This document shows, piece by piece, positions 53,536-64,000 of a stretch of DNA of 64,000 nucleotides. The stretch comes from Gammaproteobacteria bacterium (GTDB taxonomy: Bacteria > Pseudomonadota > Gammaproteobacteria > Pseudomonadales > Pseudohongiellaceae). Location: contig PALV01000003.1 of the NCBI GenBank assembly GCA_002706685.1, forward strand, positions 1-64,000, given 5' to 3'. Position numbers and translations under genes: made by a program. How positions within the stretch are numbered: the first letter of the stretch is position 1; the number at the start of each line of letters is the position of its first letter. The notes beneath the pieces are model-generated. The model was given only the letters and a program-made list of their open reading frames with translations. It ran no database searches and had not been told where the DNA came from.

Positions 53536-55150
53536 GCTGGTGAGATCCGACAGCAGTCGTCAGCACAGCTCCCGGCTGCACGCTGTAGTTGCGCTCTGTC
53601 ACGGTCGAAACAAAATGCCAGCTGGCTGTTGCCTGTTGTGGAGTAATGCCCACCTCAAGCCAGCCGCGACCATTAGCTTTCATATACTTCAATTCTGGCG
53701 ATGCCGCCTGCGTGGCCTGCTCAACCTGCGCATCCGGCAAAGGCAGGAAATTCTCAAACCCTGGTGAGCTGACACTGGGGGTGCCCAGTTCCACAGCCAC
53801 CGGTGTGCCGATGTCGTTATGCAGGTCAAAGGCCCATGAGCTATGAGTATCGCCTGCCAGCACAACAACATTGTTGGCATGTTCTTCTATAGCGCGGAAA
53901 ACACGTTCGCGATTGGCCGGGTAGCCGTCCCAGGCATCCAGATTAAAGGGCAACCCCATCTGACTGCGTGCCCGCAACATGCCGTAGCGACCGTTGATCA
54001 GTGCATCGCGACTATCCAGCGGCAGCTCGCTGTCGGCGAACTGAGGCACGAATAATTTGCCCATCAGCAGCTGCTGCCCGAGGACCTGCCAGGGTATTCC
54101 AGCTTCAGCGGAACGCCGCAACTCACTCTCCAGCCACTGCTCCTGCTCAATTCCCATGATCGTGCGGCTGTCATCGCTCAGCTGGCTGCGCAGCACATCG
54201 ATCGACATCTCGTGAGTCAACTGCTCATCGCGCCCGATCAGGCGGGTGTCGAGCATGATCAGTGAAGCCAGGTCACCAAAGTCGAAACTACGGTAGATGA
54301 TGCCCTGTTCAATGGTGCCCTGCTCACGTATTGGCATCCATTCATAAAATGCCTGGATGGCCGCTCGCCGTCTATCCGCGAACGGACCTTCGCCATCGTT
54401 GTGATTTTCGGCACCACTGTGCCAGGTGTTATTGGTTATCTCATGGTCATCCCATACGCAAATAAATGGGTGCGCCAGATGCACAGACTGCAGATCCTCA
54501 TCCATGCGATACAGGCCGTAACGTGTGCGGTAATCCTCGAGGCTGACGATCTCGTGTTCAGGTTGAACATTGCGTCCCTTCTGCAGCATTTCCGGGTTGG
54601 CGTAACCGCCTTCGGCGTATTCATAAATGTAGTCGCCCAGATGCAGCACGGCGTCGTACTGGCGATTGGCAACCTCGCGATAAACGTTGAAGTAGCCCTG
54701 TGGATAGTTGGAGCATGACAACACCGCCAGACTTATCTGCTCGACACCTGTGGCTGGCAGGGTGCGTGTTCGGCCGACCGGGCTGAACACCCCACCTGCG
54801 GTAAATCGATAGTAGTAGGATTGACCCGCTGACAGACCATCGGCATCGACCTTGACTGTGTAATCCCGTGCGGCATCGGTTTGTACCTCTCCTTCCGAGA
54901 CGACATCAGCGAATGCCTCGTCTGTTGCTACCTGCCACTGCACGGAAAGACGCTCCGCTTCGCCGCTGCCGGGCAACACGCGCGTCCACAGAATAACGCG
55001 ATCCTGCAGTGGATCGCCGCTGGCGACACCATGCGTAAAATGCGCTGCCGCCGCTGCGCTTACCGGGAATCCGCGCAACGCCAGCACACCCAGCGTGGCA
55101 GTCGTGGCCCAGAGAAAATGGCGGCGATTGAATCGAACGGGGGTGCTCAT
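53522..55150 (-). CDS. PhoD-family alkaline phosphatase/phosphodiesterase
   Basis: 542 residues with a Tat-type signal peptide (FNRRHFLWATTATLGVLALR). The PhoD N-domain (FTHGVASGDPLQDRVILWTR) is followed by the metallophosphatase core with SCSNYPQGYFNVYREVANR (Cys after the first strand, as in PhoD), HLGDYIYEYAEGGY, VWDDHEITNNTWHSGAENHN and VVLAGDTHSSWAFDLHND. PhoD enzymes bind Fe and Ca and cleave phosphomono- and diesters outside the cytoplasm, so it may help acquire phosphate. No Pho box was recognised. Confidence 0.92.
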   Translation of the reverse strand: MSTPVRFNRRHFLWATTATLGVLALRGFPVSAAAAAHFTHGVASGDPLQDRVILWTRVLPGSGEAERLSVQWQVATDEAFADVVSEGEVQTDAARDYTVKVDADGLSAGQSYYYRFTAGGVFSPVGRTRTLPATGVEQISLAVLSCSNYPQGYFNVYREVANRQYDAVLHLGDYIYEYAEGGYANPEMLQKGRNVQPEHEIVSLEDYRTRYGLYRMDEDLQSVHLAHPFICVWDDHEITNNTWHSGAENHNDGEGPFADRRRAAIQAFYEWMPIREQGTIEQGIIYRSFDFGDLASLIMLDTRLIGRDEQLTHEMSIDVLRSQLSDDSRTIMGIEQEQWLESELRRSAEAGIPWQVLGQQLLMGKLFVPQFADSELPLDSRDALINGRYGMLRARSQMGLPFNLDAWDGYPANRERVFRAIEEHANNVVVLAGDTHSSWAFDLHNDIGTPVAVELGTPSVSSPGFENFLPLPDAQVEQATQAASPELKYMKANGRGWLEVGITPQQATASWHFVSTVTERNYSVQPGAVLTTAVGSHQLTRV

Positions 55151-55248
55151 GACAGGTCTCCTGATCTCAAGGCAAAAAGCAGAGACCTGTCAATCTAGTA
55201 GCGTCGCGCGACAGCTTTATGACAGCCATCGCGCGAGTATTGCTCTTA

Positions 55249-57837
55249 CTATTCGGTGGTGGCCGCGTTGATGGTGTGTCCAAAGAACACAGCGTTCATG
55301 AACAGCCGGGTTGTGCCATACCAGAAGGCACGGAAGTTAGGGTTATCGGTCATCGCAATGACGCGACCACTGCCGTGTCGACTGACTACAACGGCTGCGG
55401 TTCCCGCGATCTTCTCAAGATTCTGTTCTGAGATATATCCGCTGGACAGAGGGTCATCGCTGTAGACCAGTGGGGTTGCATAGGGATTGTCAGCCACGGC
55501 CATGAACTGGGCATTGTCACGGAACAGCTTGATATCGGAATGATTGTATCCGTAACCAAGCGGGTGGGTCAGATCCAGTTCCGCATTAAATATGCTGCCG
55601 CTAATCAATTGCTCACCGCTGACCTGCTCTTGCGATGCGTAAGGTCGACGACCGGCGTCTTCATCTTCCGGCTCCAGCAGCGTAATGTTGGCGATTTCCT
55701 CGCGCGCTGCCCAGCTCAATGCGGTTTTGTAAACGATCAGGGTTCCGCCCGCAGACACCCAGTCCTTGATTTTATCCGTTGGCAGGGAATTGTAATTGCC
55801 GCTTGGCAGGACCAGCACATTGTAGCGATCGAGATCCGCATCGCGGATGGTCGGCAGAGTCAGCAGTGAGACCGGAATCTGATGCTTCTGGTCAAACACA
55901 TGCCAGGCTTCGCCTGCCTCGGATGAGCGCACACCGTCGCCAACGGCAATCGCAACCTCGGGCTTGCGCAGAGCCATATGGGTGCGGCTGCCAAGATCGA
56001 CACCATCCACACTCAGGCCACTGTTTAGCACCGAGACCTCAATGCCATCCTGCTCGGCAATCGTCTGCATCAAGTCACGAATTGCGGCACCATCCACGTC
56101 CTGGGGTCCAGCAGCGACCAGAATGGTGCCGTAGTCAAAACGTCGCTGACCATTCTGCGTCTGCGCCGTGAACGGCTCGCTGGCTACTCGTGCCCGGATG
56201 CCGGCGTCGAGCAGCCGGAAAGCGGCCCGCGGTGCATAGAATTCGTCCCATTCAAACGCGTACAGATAGGCATCGGCTGCGCTTTCCAGCATTCCGCGCG
56301 GTGGCGACTCCACTTCAACGGCCGCGCCCAGCAGCTGTTCACCGAACTGTCGTCCTGACAGAGTCGCGACAGGCGTATTGAATGCAGACGGAAATGTCCA
56401 GGTGGAGATATCGTAGAAAAGCTTGTCGGGGAATTCAGTGCGATACTCAAATACCGACTCGATCAGCCGGTACTGATCCTGCGCCAGCGGCACAACATAT
56501 GCGCCGCCCGCCTCAAACATCTGGTCACCGGCCTCTAAATCACTTGCCAGCGCATAAACATCAATCTGATGCCGGCGCAATATTTCGGCCATTCGATAGG
56601 CAGACGCGCGGTCACGGGCATCACCGAATACATAGGCTCGCACCTCTGCATCTGCCGCCAGTTCACGCGATTCTTCGTAGAAGGCCCGCTGATAGCTCAG
56701 CAGTTCTTCGCGCAGGCTGACCGCGCCTTCCAGGGTCGATAGTGAGGCCAGGAACTGGTTCTGGATGGTGAACGGAAAGCGCAGGATACCGTTCTCTGTC
56801 TCACGGGCATGTCCGCGTGAACTTGCCTGCTCAAACAGAATACCAACACCGCCGGTAACATCCGGATAAGTGGAACCTTTACCGTAATAGAAGTCGTCGA
56901 AACTTTCGCGAGTGTAGAACAGCCGCTTGTCGGCCTCCAGAATATCGGCATGAAACTCTGCTATCTGGCCGGTCAGCTCCTGATTGCGCTGCGGCGTGAT
57001 CGGATGGGTTCGCGAGGGGATACCAGGCTGAAAGAAAAATGTGGCGTCTGACCCCATCTCATGATGATCAGTCAATACATTCGGACGCCAGCGATAATAG
57101 CTCTGCAGTCTCGCGATACTTTCTGGATGCTGCAGTGGCAACCAGTCGCGATTGAGATCAAACCAGTAATGGTTGGTGCGCCCACCTGGCCAGGGCTCAT
57201 TCTGTTCGAGATTCTCAGGATCGGTGCTGAGCTGTATGCCGCGACGGCTGTTGACCCAGTTGGCAAAACGGTCCATGCCATCAGGGTTGAATGCCGGATC
57301 CACCAGAATAACGGCTTCGTTTAGTTGACGTTCAATTTCAGGCCCCTGCGCGGCAGCCAGGTGGTAGACATACAGCAGCGCCGCATTGACACCGCTGGGC
57401 TCGTTGCCATGCACGCTGTAACCCTGATACAGCACAACCGGCATGTCGCTGATATCGTTGTCACTGTCAGCCTCAGTCAGCGCCAGATGGTTGCGCCGAA
57501 TCGACTCGATATTGGCGTGATTTTCGGGCGAGGTAATTGTCAGTAGCAGCAATTCGCGGTTTTCGTAGCTGCGTCCGGTACGCTCGATCGTGACCCGGTC
57601 AGAAGCCTGTGCGACGGCATCCATATAACGGACGAGCTGATCATGGCGCACATGCCACTCGCCTGGCACCATACCCAGCACCTGCTCCGGCGTCGGAATG
57701 TTCGGATCGTAGCTGACACCCTCCGGCAGATAGTAGTCCATTTCTGCCCGGGCATCGGATGGATTCTGAGCATGGGCTGCAGCCATAATGCTCAGCAGTA
57801 AGCAGAAATATTTTGCAAAAGCATAAGCAGATTTCAT
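55249..57837 (-). CDS. M14-family zinc carboxypeptidase
   Basis: 862 residues with a signal peptide (YFCLLLSIMAAAHAQ). The M14 catalytic domain (about 45-370) shows the first zinc pair in YQGYSVHGNEPSGVNAALLY, the substrate-binding WFDLNRDWLPLQHPES and LTDHHEMGSDATFFFQPG. The large C-terminal part carries a glutamine-amidotransferase-like region (VLVLPSGNYNSLPTDKIKDW and VSAGGTLIVYKTALSW) and an SGYISEQNLEKIAGTAAVVV end. This layout is that of secreted M14 peptidases of marine bacteria. Stands alone. Confidence 0.9.
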   Translation of the reverse strand: MKSAYAFAKYFCLLLSIMAAAHAQNPSDARAEMDYYLPEGVSYDPNIPTPEQVLGMVPGEWHVRHDQLVRYMDAVAQASDRVTIERTGRSYENRELLLLTITSPENHANIESIRRNHLALTEADSDNDISDMPVVLYQGYSVHGNEPSGVNAALLYVYHLAAAQGPEIERQLNEAVILVDPAFNPDGMDRFANWVNSRRGIQLSTDPENLEQNEPWPGGRTNHYWFDLNRDWLPLQHPESIARLQSYYRWRPNVLTDHHEMGSDATFFFQPGIPSRTHPITPQRNQELTGQIAEFHADILEADKRLFYTRESFDDFYYGKGSTYPDVTGGVGILFEQASSRGHARETENGILRFPFTIQNQFLASLSTLEGAVSLREELLSYQRAFYEESRELAADAEVRAYVFGDARDRASAYRMAEILRRHQIDVYALASDLEAGDQMFEAGGAYVVPLAQDQYRLIESVFEYRTEFPDKLFYDISTWTFPSAFNTPVATLSGRQFGEQLLGAAVEVESPPRGMLESAADAYLYAFEWDEFYAPRAAFRLLDAGIRARVASEPFTAQTQNGQRRFDYGTILVAAGPQDVDGAAIRDLMQTIAEQDGIEVSVLNSGLSVDGVDLGSRTHMALRKPEVAIAVGDGVRSSEAGEAWHVFDQKHQIPVSLLTLPTIRDADLDRYNVLVLPSGNYNSLPTDKIKDWVSAGGTLIVYKTALSWAAREEIANITLLEPEDEDAGRRPYASQEQVSGEQLISGSIFNAELDLTHPLGYGYNHSDIKLFRDNAQFMAVADNPYATPLVYSDDPLSSGYISEQNLEKIAGTAAVVVSRHGSGRVIAMTDNPNFRAFWYGTTRLFMNAVFFGHTINAATTE

Positions 57838-57854
57838 AGTAGATATCCTGCGGG

Positions 57855-58571
57855 TTACAAATTATCTTTTAAAAGATTCTGGTACACCATGTTGGTCAGA
57901 TAGAGTTTCTCTTTCTGCCTGAGGTCAACGAACTGCACACCATAGGCTGTATCAGCCTCACCCACATTAATAGCCCTGACTATTGCCTTGATCTTCATTA
58001 GCACATCCATGTCAGAGGGTGTAATTCGAAATGCGATTTTGATTTCATCTTCCAGCGCCAAGGCGTCATGACGGCAAAGCAGTCTGGCCCCTCCACTACT
58101 CAGATCGACGATACGAGCCGAATGTTTACCCGCATTTGTCTCGATAGTCGCTACTATGTCAACAGCGACTCGGGCCGACTCCCTTATACGCATTGACTGA
58201 ACGGATTCCGGGTACGCCAGATGCAGGTAAGCGAACGGGGACAGATTGGATTTAAGGATCTGGCTCCTGTAAGCCACAGCGTCACGCCCGATAAAGCAGC
58301 GAACCAGAACCTGCTGGCCTTCCCTGAAAAAAAGCAGTTTGCCGTTACTTTTGGGTGTCGCCGCCATAACACTCAGCGGTGCATGAATACCTATTACTTT
58401 TGCCTGATAACGCTCCGGTTTGCCAACCCCAAGCGTCTGTATCTGAATCATATCTCCAGGCGCCAGCTTAAAACTGTCCAGCATTAACGTATTTGTTTCT
58501 CTGTCCGACGACAAATTCTCAGAAGCCGCGTTGCCAGCCCCTGAATTCTCTGATTTTTTGTCCTGCGCCAT
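57855..58571 (-). CDS. PilZ-domain c-di-GMP receptor, YcgR-like
   Basis: 238 residues, soluble. N-terminal YcgR-type domain (about 35-120: LAPGDMIQIQTLGVGKPERY, LLFFREGQQVLVRCFIGRDA), then PilZ (about 130-235) with the c-di-GMP motifs RxxxR (RIRESARVAVDI) and DxSxxG (RIVDLSSGGARLLC). Such proteins usually slow the flagellar motor or set adhesion in response to c-di-GMP. It links to the cyclase and EAL genes in this window by function only. Confidence 0.9.
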   Translation of the reverse strand: MAQDKKSENSGAGNAASENLSSDRETNTLMLDSFKLAPGDMIQIQTLGVGKPERYQAKVIGIHAPLSVMAATPKSNGKLLFFREGQQVLVRCFIGRDAVAYRSQILKSNLSPFAYLHLAYPESVQSMRIRESARVAVDIVATIETNAGKHSARIVDLSSGGARLLCRHDALALEDEIKIAFRITPSDMDVLMKIKAIVRAINVGEADTAYGVQFVDLRQKEKLYLTNMVYQNLLKDNL

Positions 58572-58667
58572 TTTTTATCGTTCGTCCATCATCGTTGTTA
58601 TTCGCCGTTTAAGGTTGCGGCTTTATTCATTGCTTGTCAATTCGTGGCGTGACGCCAAACACCTGGT

Positions 58668-59435
58668 TTACTGGTCTTTTCGGGCGTCACGAATAATGTC
58701 ATAGGCATTGGTAATATCGCGCGCCTTGCGCTCTGCCATTTCGCGCATATTGTTGGGCAGACCCTGGCTGGCCAGCTTATCAGGGTGATTCTCATTCATG
58801 AGCTTGCGATAGGCACGTTTCACTTCAGCGTCACTGGCCGTTTCGGGTACACCAAGAACCTGGTAGGCATCTGCCAGTTTCTGGCGCGTCGAGACACCTC
58901 CGCCGCCAGCCTGCCCCATACGCAGCATGGACTCCAGTTGAGCAACCTGAGACTCGGGCAGGCCCAGCCCGCGAGCGATACGCAGCAACATTTGATGCTC
59001 TGCCGGATGTACCTGGCCATCTGCAGCGACCGCACTGATCTGCACCTGCAGAAACATGCGCAGCAATGCTGGGTGTCCCCTGCTAATCCGACGGAACTGG
59101 CGCAACTCGGCATCCAGGTCGAACTCGCTCTGTTTGCCGCGATTGAAGGCCTTGATGGCTGACTGGCGCTGGTCGGCATTCATGCGCAGCTGACCAAACA
59201 TGGTCTCTGCAGCTTTGACCTCGTTCTGCGTAACAACACCGTCTGCTTTGCACAGCGCGCCCATCACCGCAAACATGGAGTCCAGGTACGCAGACTGTAC
59301 CTGCATCAGTTTGGGCCCCGCACTTTGTTGCAGCCAGGCACGCACCAGCAGTGCGATGACAGCACCAAACACAAAACCTGCCGGGCCACCGAACAGCAAT
59401 CCCACAAATCCACCTATCAACACGCTGGTCAGCAT
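58668..59435 (-). CDS. djlA: DjlA-like membrane J-domain co-chaperone
   Basis: 255 residues. N-terminal glycine-rich membrane helix (GGFVGLLFGGPAGFVFGAVI), TerB-like domain in the middle (about 45-165: FAVMGALCKADGVVTQNEVK, AVAADGQVHPAEHQMLLRIA), and a C-terminal J domain (about 188-255) with the HPD motif (YRKLMNENHPDKLASQGLP). Stimulates DnaK ATPase at the membrane. Its ATG overlaps the stop of the RNase J-like gene by seven bases, so the two are coupled. Confidence 0.93.
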   Translation of the reverse strand: MLTSVLIGGFVGLLFGGPAGFVFGAVIALLVRAWLQQSAGPKLMQVQSAYLDSMFAVMGALCKADGVVTQNEVKAAETMFGQLRMNADQRQSAIKAFNRGKQSEFDLDAELRQFRRISRGHPALLRMFLQVQISAVAADGQVHPAEHQMLLRIARGLGLPESQVAQLESMLRMGQAGGGGVSTRQKLADAYQVLGVPETASDAEVKRAYRKLMNENHPDKLASQGLPNNMREMAERKARDITNAYDIIRDARKDQ

Positions 59436-60796
59436 GGTCTCTCCACCTTGTTTAGTTGTGCGCGCCGTTCATCCAGCCAGAGCCGGCCTACAGGCGCAAA
59501 TCCTCTTTCCACACGGCCATTGACGACATCGAAAAGGTCGCCGTTCTGTCCCAGCAATGAAAATGGGACGCCTGATGCCTGTGCGATATCAGCATTGCAT
59601 TTCATGTGCCACCGCTCACCATGAACGGGAATAGCGATGCGTGGCAGCACCCATTGATACATCTGTTTAAGCTCATCAGCATAGGGGTGACCCGAAGCGT
59701 GCAGGGCACGATCGGAGTGATCAGCATGGACAACGCGAATCTGTTTGTCAGTCAATGCACGGATCAGACCCTCGACATCATTCTCGTTGCCCGGAATCGT
59801 TTTGGCACTGAAAATGACCGTATCACCGGGTGTCAGCTCAAGATCCGGATGATCGCCTGCGGCCAGCCGGTGCAATGCGGCCCTCGGCTCGCCTTGACTG
59901 CCCGTGGCCAGCACCAGGACATCGCTGGCTGGCAGATATGCCAGGTCCCGCACATCAACCGGATTGAAATAGGTATCCAGATAACCCGCAGAACGGGCAC
60001 AGGAAACCATGTTGTGCAGAGAGCGCCCCATCAAGCCAAGGTAGCGACCGGCAACGTGCGCTACGTTGCCCATGGTCTGCAACCGCGCAATATTACTTGC
60101 AAAACACGCCACTATTACCCGGCCGGGAGCACCCCTGACACTTGCCAGCAGGTCCTCGAACAACTCTGCTTCCGAAAGCGAATGTCCCTTCTGCGGGGCG
60201 TTGGTTGAGTCGCACACAATGGCATCCACACCCCGGTGAGCCAGTTTAGTAAAATCGCTGCGCTCCAGAGCCGGCCCCACAACAGGAGCAGCATCCAGTT
60301 TCCAGTCGGCAGTATGGAGCACCTGTCCAGCCTCGGTGCTGATCAGCAAGGCGCAGGTTTCAGGCGTTGAATGAGTTATGGATATCCAGCGCACCTGAAA
60401 CGGACCTATCGATATCTCCTCGCCTGGCAGCACCGTGTATACAGGCGCCTCTATTCCTTTCTCGCGAAGCTTTCTCAGCAATACCTGGCGCGTGAACGGC
60501 GTGGTGTAGACAGGACAGCGGAACTGGTCCCAGAGGTGGGCGATGGCGCCTATATGATCTTCGTGTGCGTGGGTGGCAATCAGACCGGCAAGACGCTCGG
60601 TGCGATTGCTGATGAACAGGGGATCGGGCATTTCAACACGGTTAAGGCCACCAGACTGCTTCTCGAAGGTCACGCCGCAGTCGACCATCAGCCATTGACC
60701 GGCATGGCCATAAAGATTGAGGTTCATGCCGATTTCACCACAGCCGCCCAGCGGTAGAAACCAGAAATCGTTTGAGGAGGGTATCATGGCAGTCAT
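59429..60796 (-). CDS. RNase J-like metallo-beta-lactamase/beta-CASP ribonuclease
   Basis: 455 residues. MBL domain with FLPLGGCGEIGMNLNLYGHA and the zinc motif THAHEDHIGAIAHLWDQF; beta-CASP region with IVCDSTNAPQKGHSLSEAEL, VIVACFASNIARLQTMGNVA and VLATGSQGEPRAALHRLAAG; and a late IPVHGERWHMKCNADIAQA His. Processes or degrades RNA 5'-to-3' or endonucleolytically. It is shorter than canonical Firmicutes RNase J because the C-terminal domain is missing. RNase J is patchy in gammaproteobacteria, which mostly rely on RNase E. Confidence 0.88.
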   Translation of the reverse strand: MTAMIPSSNDFWFLPLGGCGEIGMNLNLYGHAGQWLMVDCGVTFEKQSGGLNRVEMPDPLFISNRTERLAGLIATHAHEDHIGAIAHLWDQFRCPVYTTPFTRQVLLRKLREKGIEAPVYTVLPGEEISIGPFQVRWISITHSTPETCALLISTEAGQVLHTADWKLDAAPVVGPALERSDFTKLAHRGVDAIVCDSTNAPQKGHSLSEAELFEDLLASVRGAPGRVIVACFASNIARLQTMGNVAHVAGRYLGLMGRSLHNMVSCARSAGYLDTYFNPVDVRDLAYLPASDVLVLATGSQGEPRAALHRLAAGDHPDLELTPGDTVIFSAKTIPGNENDVEGLIRALTDKQIRVVHADHSDRALHASGHPYADELKQMYQWVLPRIAIPVHGERWHMKCNADIAQASGVPFSLLGQNGDLFDVVNGRVERGFAPVGRLWLDERRAQLNKVERPC

Positions 60797-60865
60797 GTTA
60801 CCACTGCTGCCATGACGGGTGTAACTGGCGCCGTGACGAAGCCGCCACGGCGCCAGATCGGTGCC

Positions 60866-63343
<2,478 letters not shown>

Positions 63344-63413
63344 GTTATTCAGCTCCGGGAAAAATTCGGGAATCCCGCCAAGAATAAAACGGTTGGGCGC
63401 TGATAACAACGGT

Positions 63414-63908
63414 TCAGCTCAGTTGTTTGACCATTAACACATGCGGGACTGTGACCTCGGTGAACACGTCACCAAGCGCCTTGTAACCCATGCGTTCGTA
63501 GAACCCCTGTGCACTCACTCGTGCGTGCAGACTGGCTTCCAGCATACCTGCGTCACGAATTAACTGTTCTACCTGCTGCATCAGGGCGCGACCCAGGCCC
63601 ATGCCGCGGCAGATCTCAGCTACCGCCATTTGACGTAGTTTCACGCGTTGTTCACCGAGGGGGACGGCGACCAGGCAGGCGAGCGGACGGTCATTGGTAT
63701 CCAGAAACGCAAAATGATGCTGCCCCGATTCCTGTTTCAGGTCTTCGTCCCATATTGACAGACCCAGGGGTGCTCGCAGAATCTGGTCACGTAACTCCAG
63801 CGTCTGGTAGTAGGCGTCGCTGCCGTAGAGAATATGCTCCAGCTCCAGAGCCTCGACATCAAGCTCGACAGACTGGCCAGTTTGCTCAGTTGTGGTAGTG
63901 TGTTTCAT
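63414..63908 (-). CDS. GNAT-family N-acetyltransferase
   Basis: 164 residues. Core acetyl-CoA site: VKLRQMAVAEICRGMGLGRA followed by LMQQVEQLIRDAGMLEASLH, with the RGMGLG pyrophosphate loop, and the last strand QGFYERMGYKAL. ElaA/YitI-like group; substrate unknown. The upstream bases to the end of the window hold no further gene I can support. Confidence 0.92.
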   Translation of the reverse strand: MKHTTTTEQTGQSVELDVEALELEHILYGSDAYYQTLELRDQILRAPLGLSIWDEDLKQESGQHHFAFLDTNDRPLACLVAVPLGEQRVKLRQMAVAEICRGMGLGRALMQQVEQLIRDAGMLEASLHARVSAQGFYERMGYKALGDVFTEVTVPHVLMVKQLS

Positions 63909-64000
63909 ATCCCGTGACCATCTCTAGACCGATGGCCGATTTTAACGTAGATTTCAGACATGATAATAAAAATACATCGCTCAGTACTCCTCTCAATTGT

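Overview
The window looks like chromosome of a free-living, probably marine, heterotrophic gammaproteobacterium. The basis is moderate GC, TonB-dependent receptors, a PQQ operon, DUF5916 and tannase-type secreted proteins, MtfA, DgkA and DjlA. I cannot name the genus; a relative of Pseudohongiella or the Cellvibrionales is a guess. Gene density is normal, with one tRNA, one insertion sequence, no rRNA and no CRISPR array.

Left end (1-9712): the 3' part of a giant repeat-built surface protein (Ig-like, SwmB-like, Calx-beta, cadherin-like, a Pro-Glu spacer) is followed by a tightly overlapping set: a TolC-like lipoprotein, a periplasmic adaptor, a membrane HlyD-like adaptor with an N-terminal GAF-like domain, and an M50 metalloprotease-like membrane protein fused to an HlyD-like adaptor. 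No ABC transporter is present in the visible part. This is the most interesting system in the window and reads as a dedicated export or surface-display machine for the giant protein.

9868-23609: a sodium:solute symporter, a tRNA with CAU anticodon that fits tRNA-Ile2, an ISL3-family insertion sequence just behind it, a secreted tannase/feruloyl-esterase-like enzyme, a MOSC protein, a DUF5916 outer-membrane protein, a secreted trypsin-like protease, and a TonB-dependent receptor that runs into an OmpR-type response regulator and a histidine kinase.

23623-37391: signalling and housekeeping genes. These include a periplasmic binding protein overlapping a diguanylate cyclase, a GcvA-like LysR regulator, a minimal LuxR-type protein, an EAL phosphodiesterase, DgkA, a secreted serine hydrolase divergent from a membrane LytTR regulator, an alcohol-dehydrogenase-like oxidoreductase, an exported GST-like protein and MtfA.

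37029-41033: a short double-glycine-leader peptide with a neighbouring membrane protein, then a complete pqqABCDE operon (minus strand) with a terminator-like hairpin between pqqA and pqqB. A PQQ-dependent aldose dehydrogenase, the likely user of the cofactor, lies at 51.2-52.4 kb.

41286-63908: a proline iminopeptidase whose expected start codon reads ATC, a NarX/NarL-type two-component pair, a large TonB-dependent receptor divergent from a 2OG-Fe(II) oxygenase-like gene, gamma-glutamyltransferase, an outer-membrane barrel, DUF488, PhoD-type phosphatase, M14 carboxypeptidase, a PilZ protein, DjlA, an RNase J-like nuclease, a DUF305/LVIVD fusion protein and a GNAT acetyltransferase. Secreted peptide and ester hydrolases recur (S1 protease, M14, GGT, iminopeptidase, tannase, PhoD), which suits a scavenger of dissolved organic matter.
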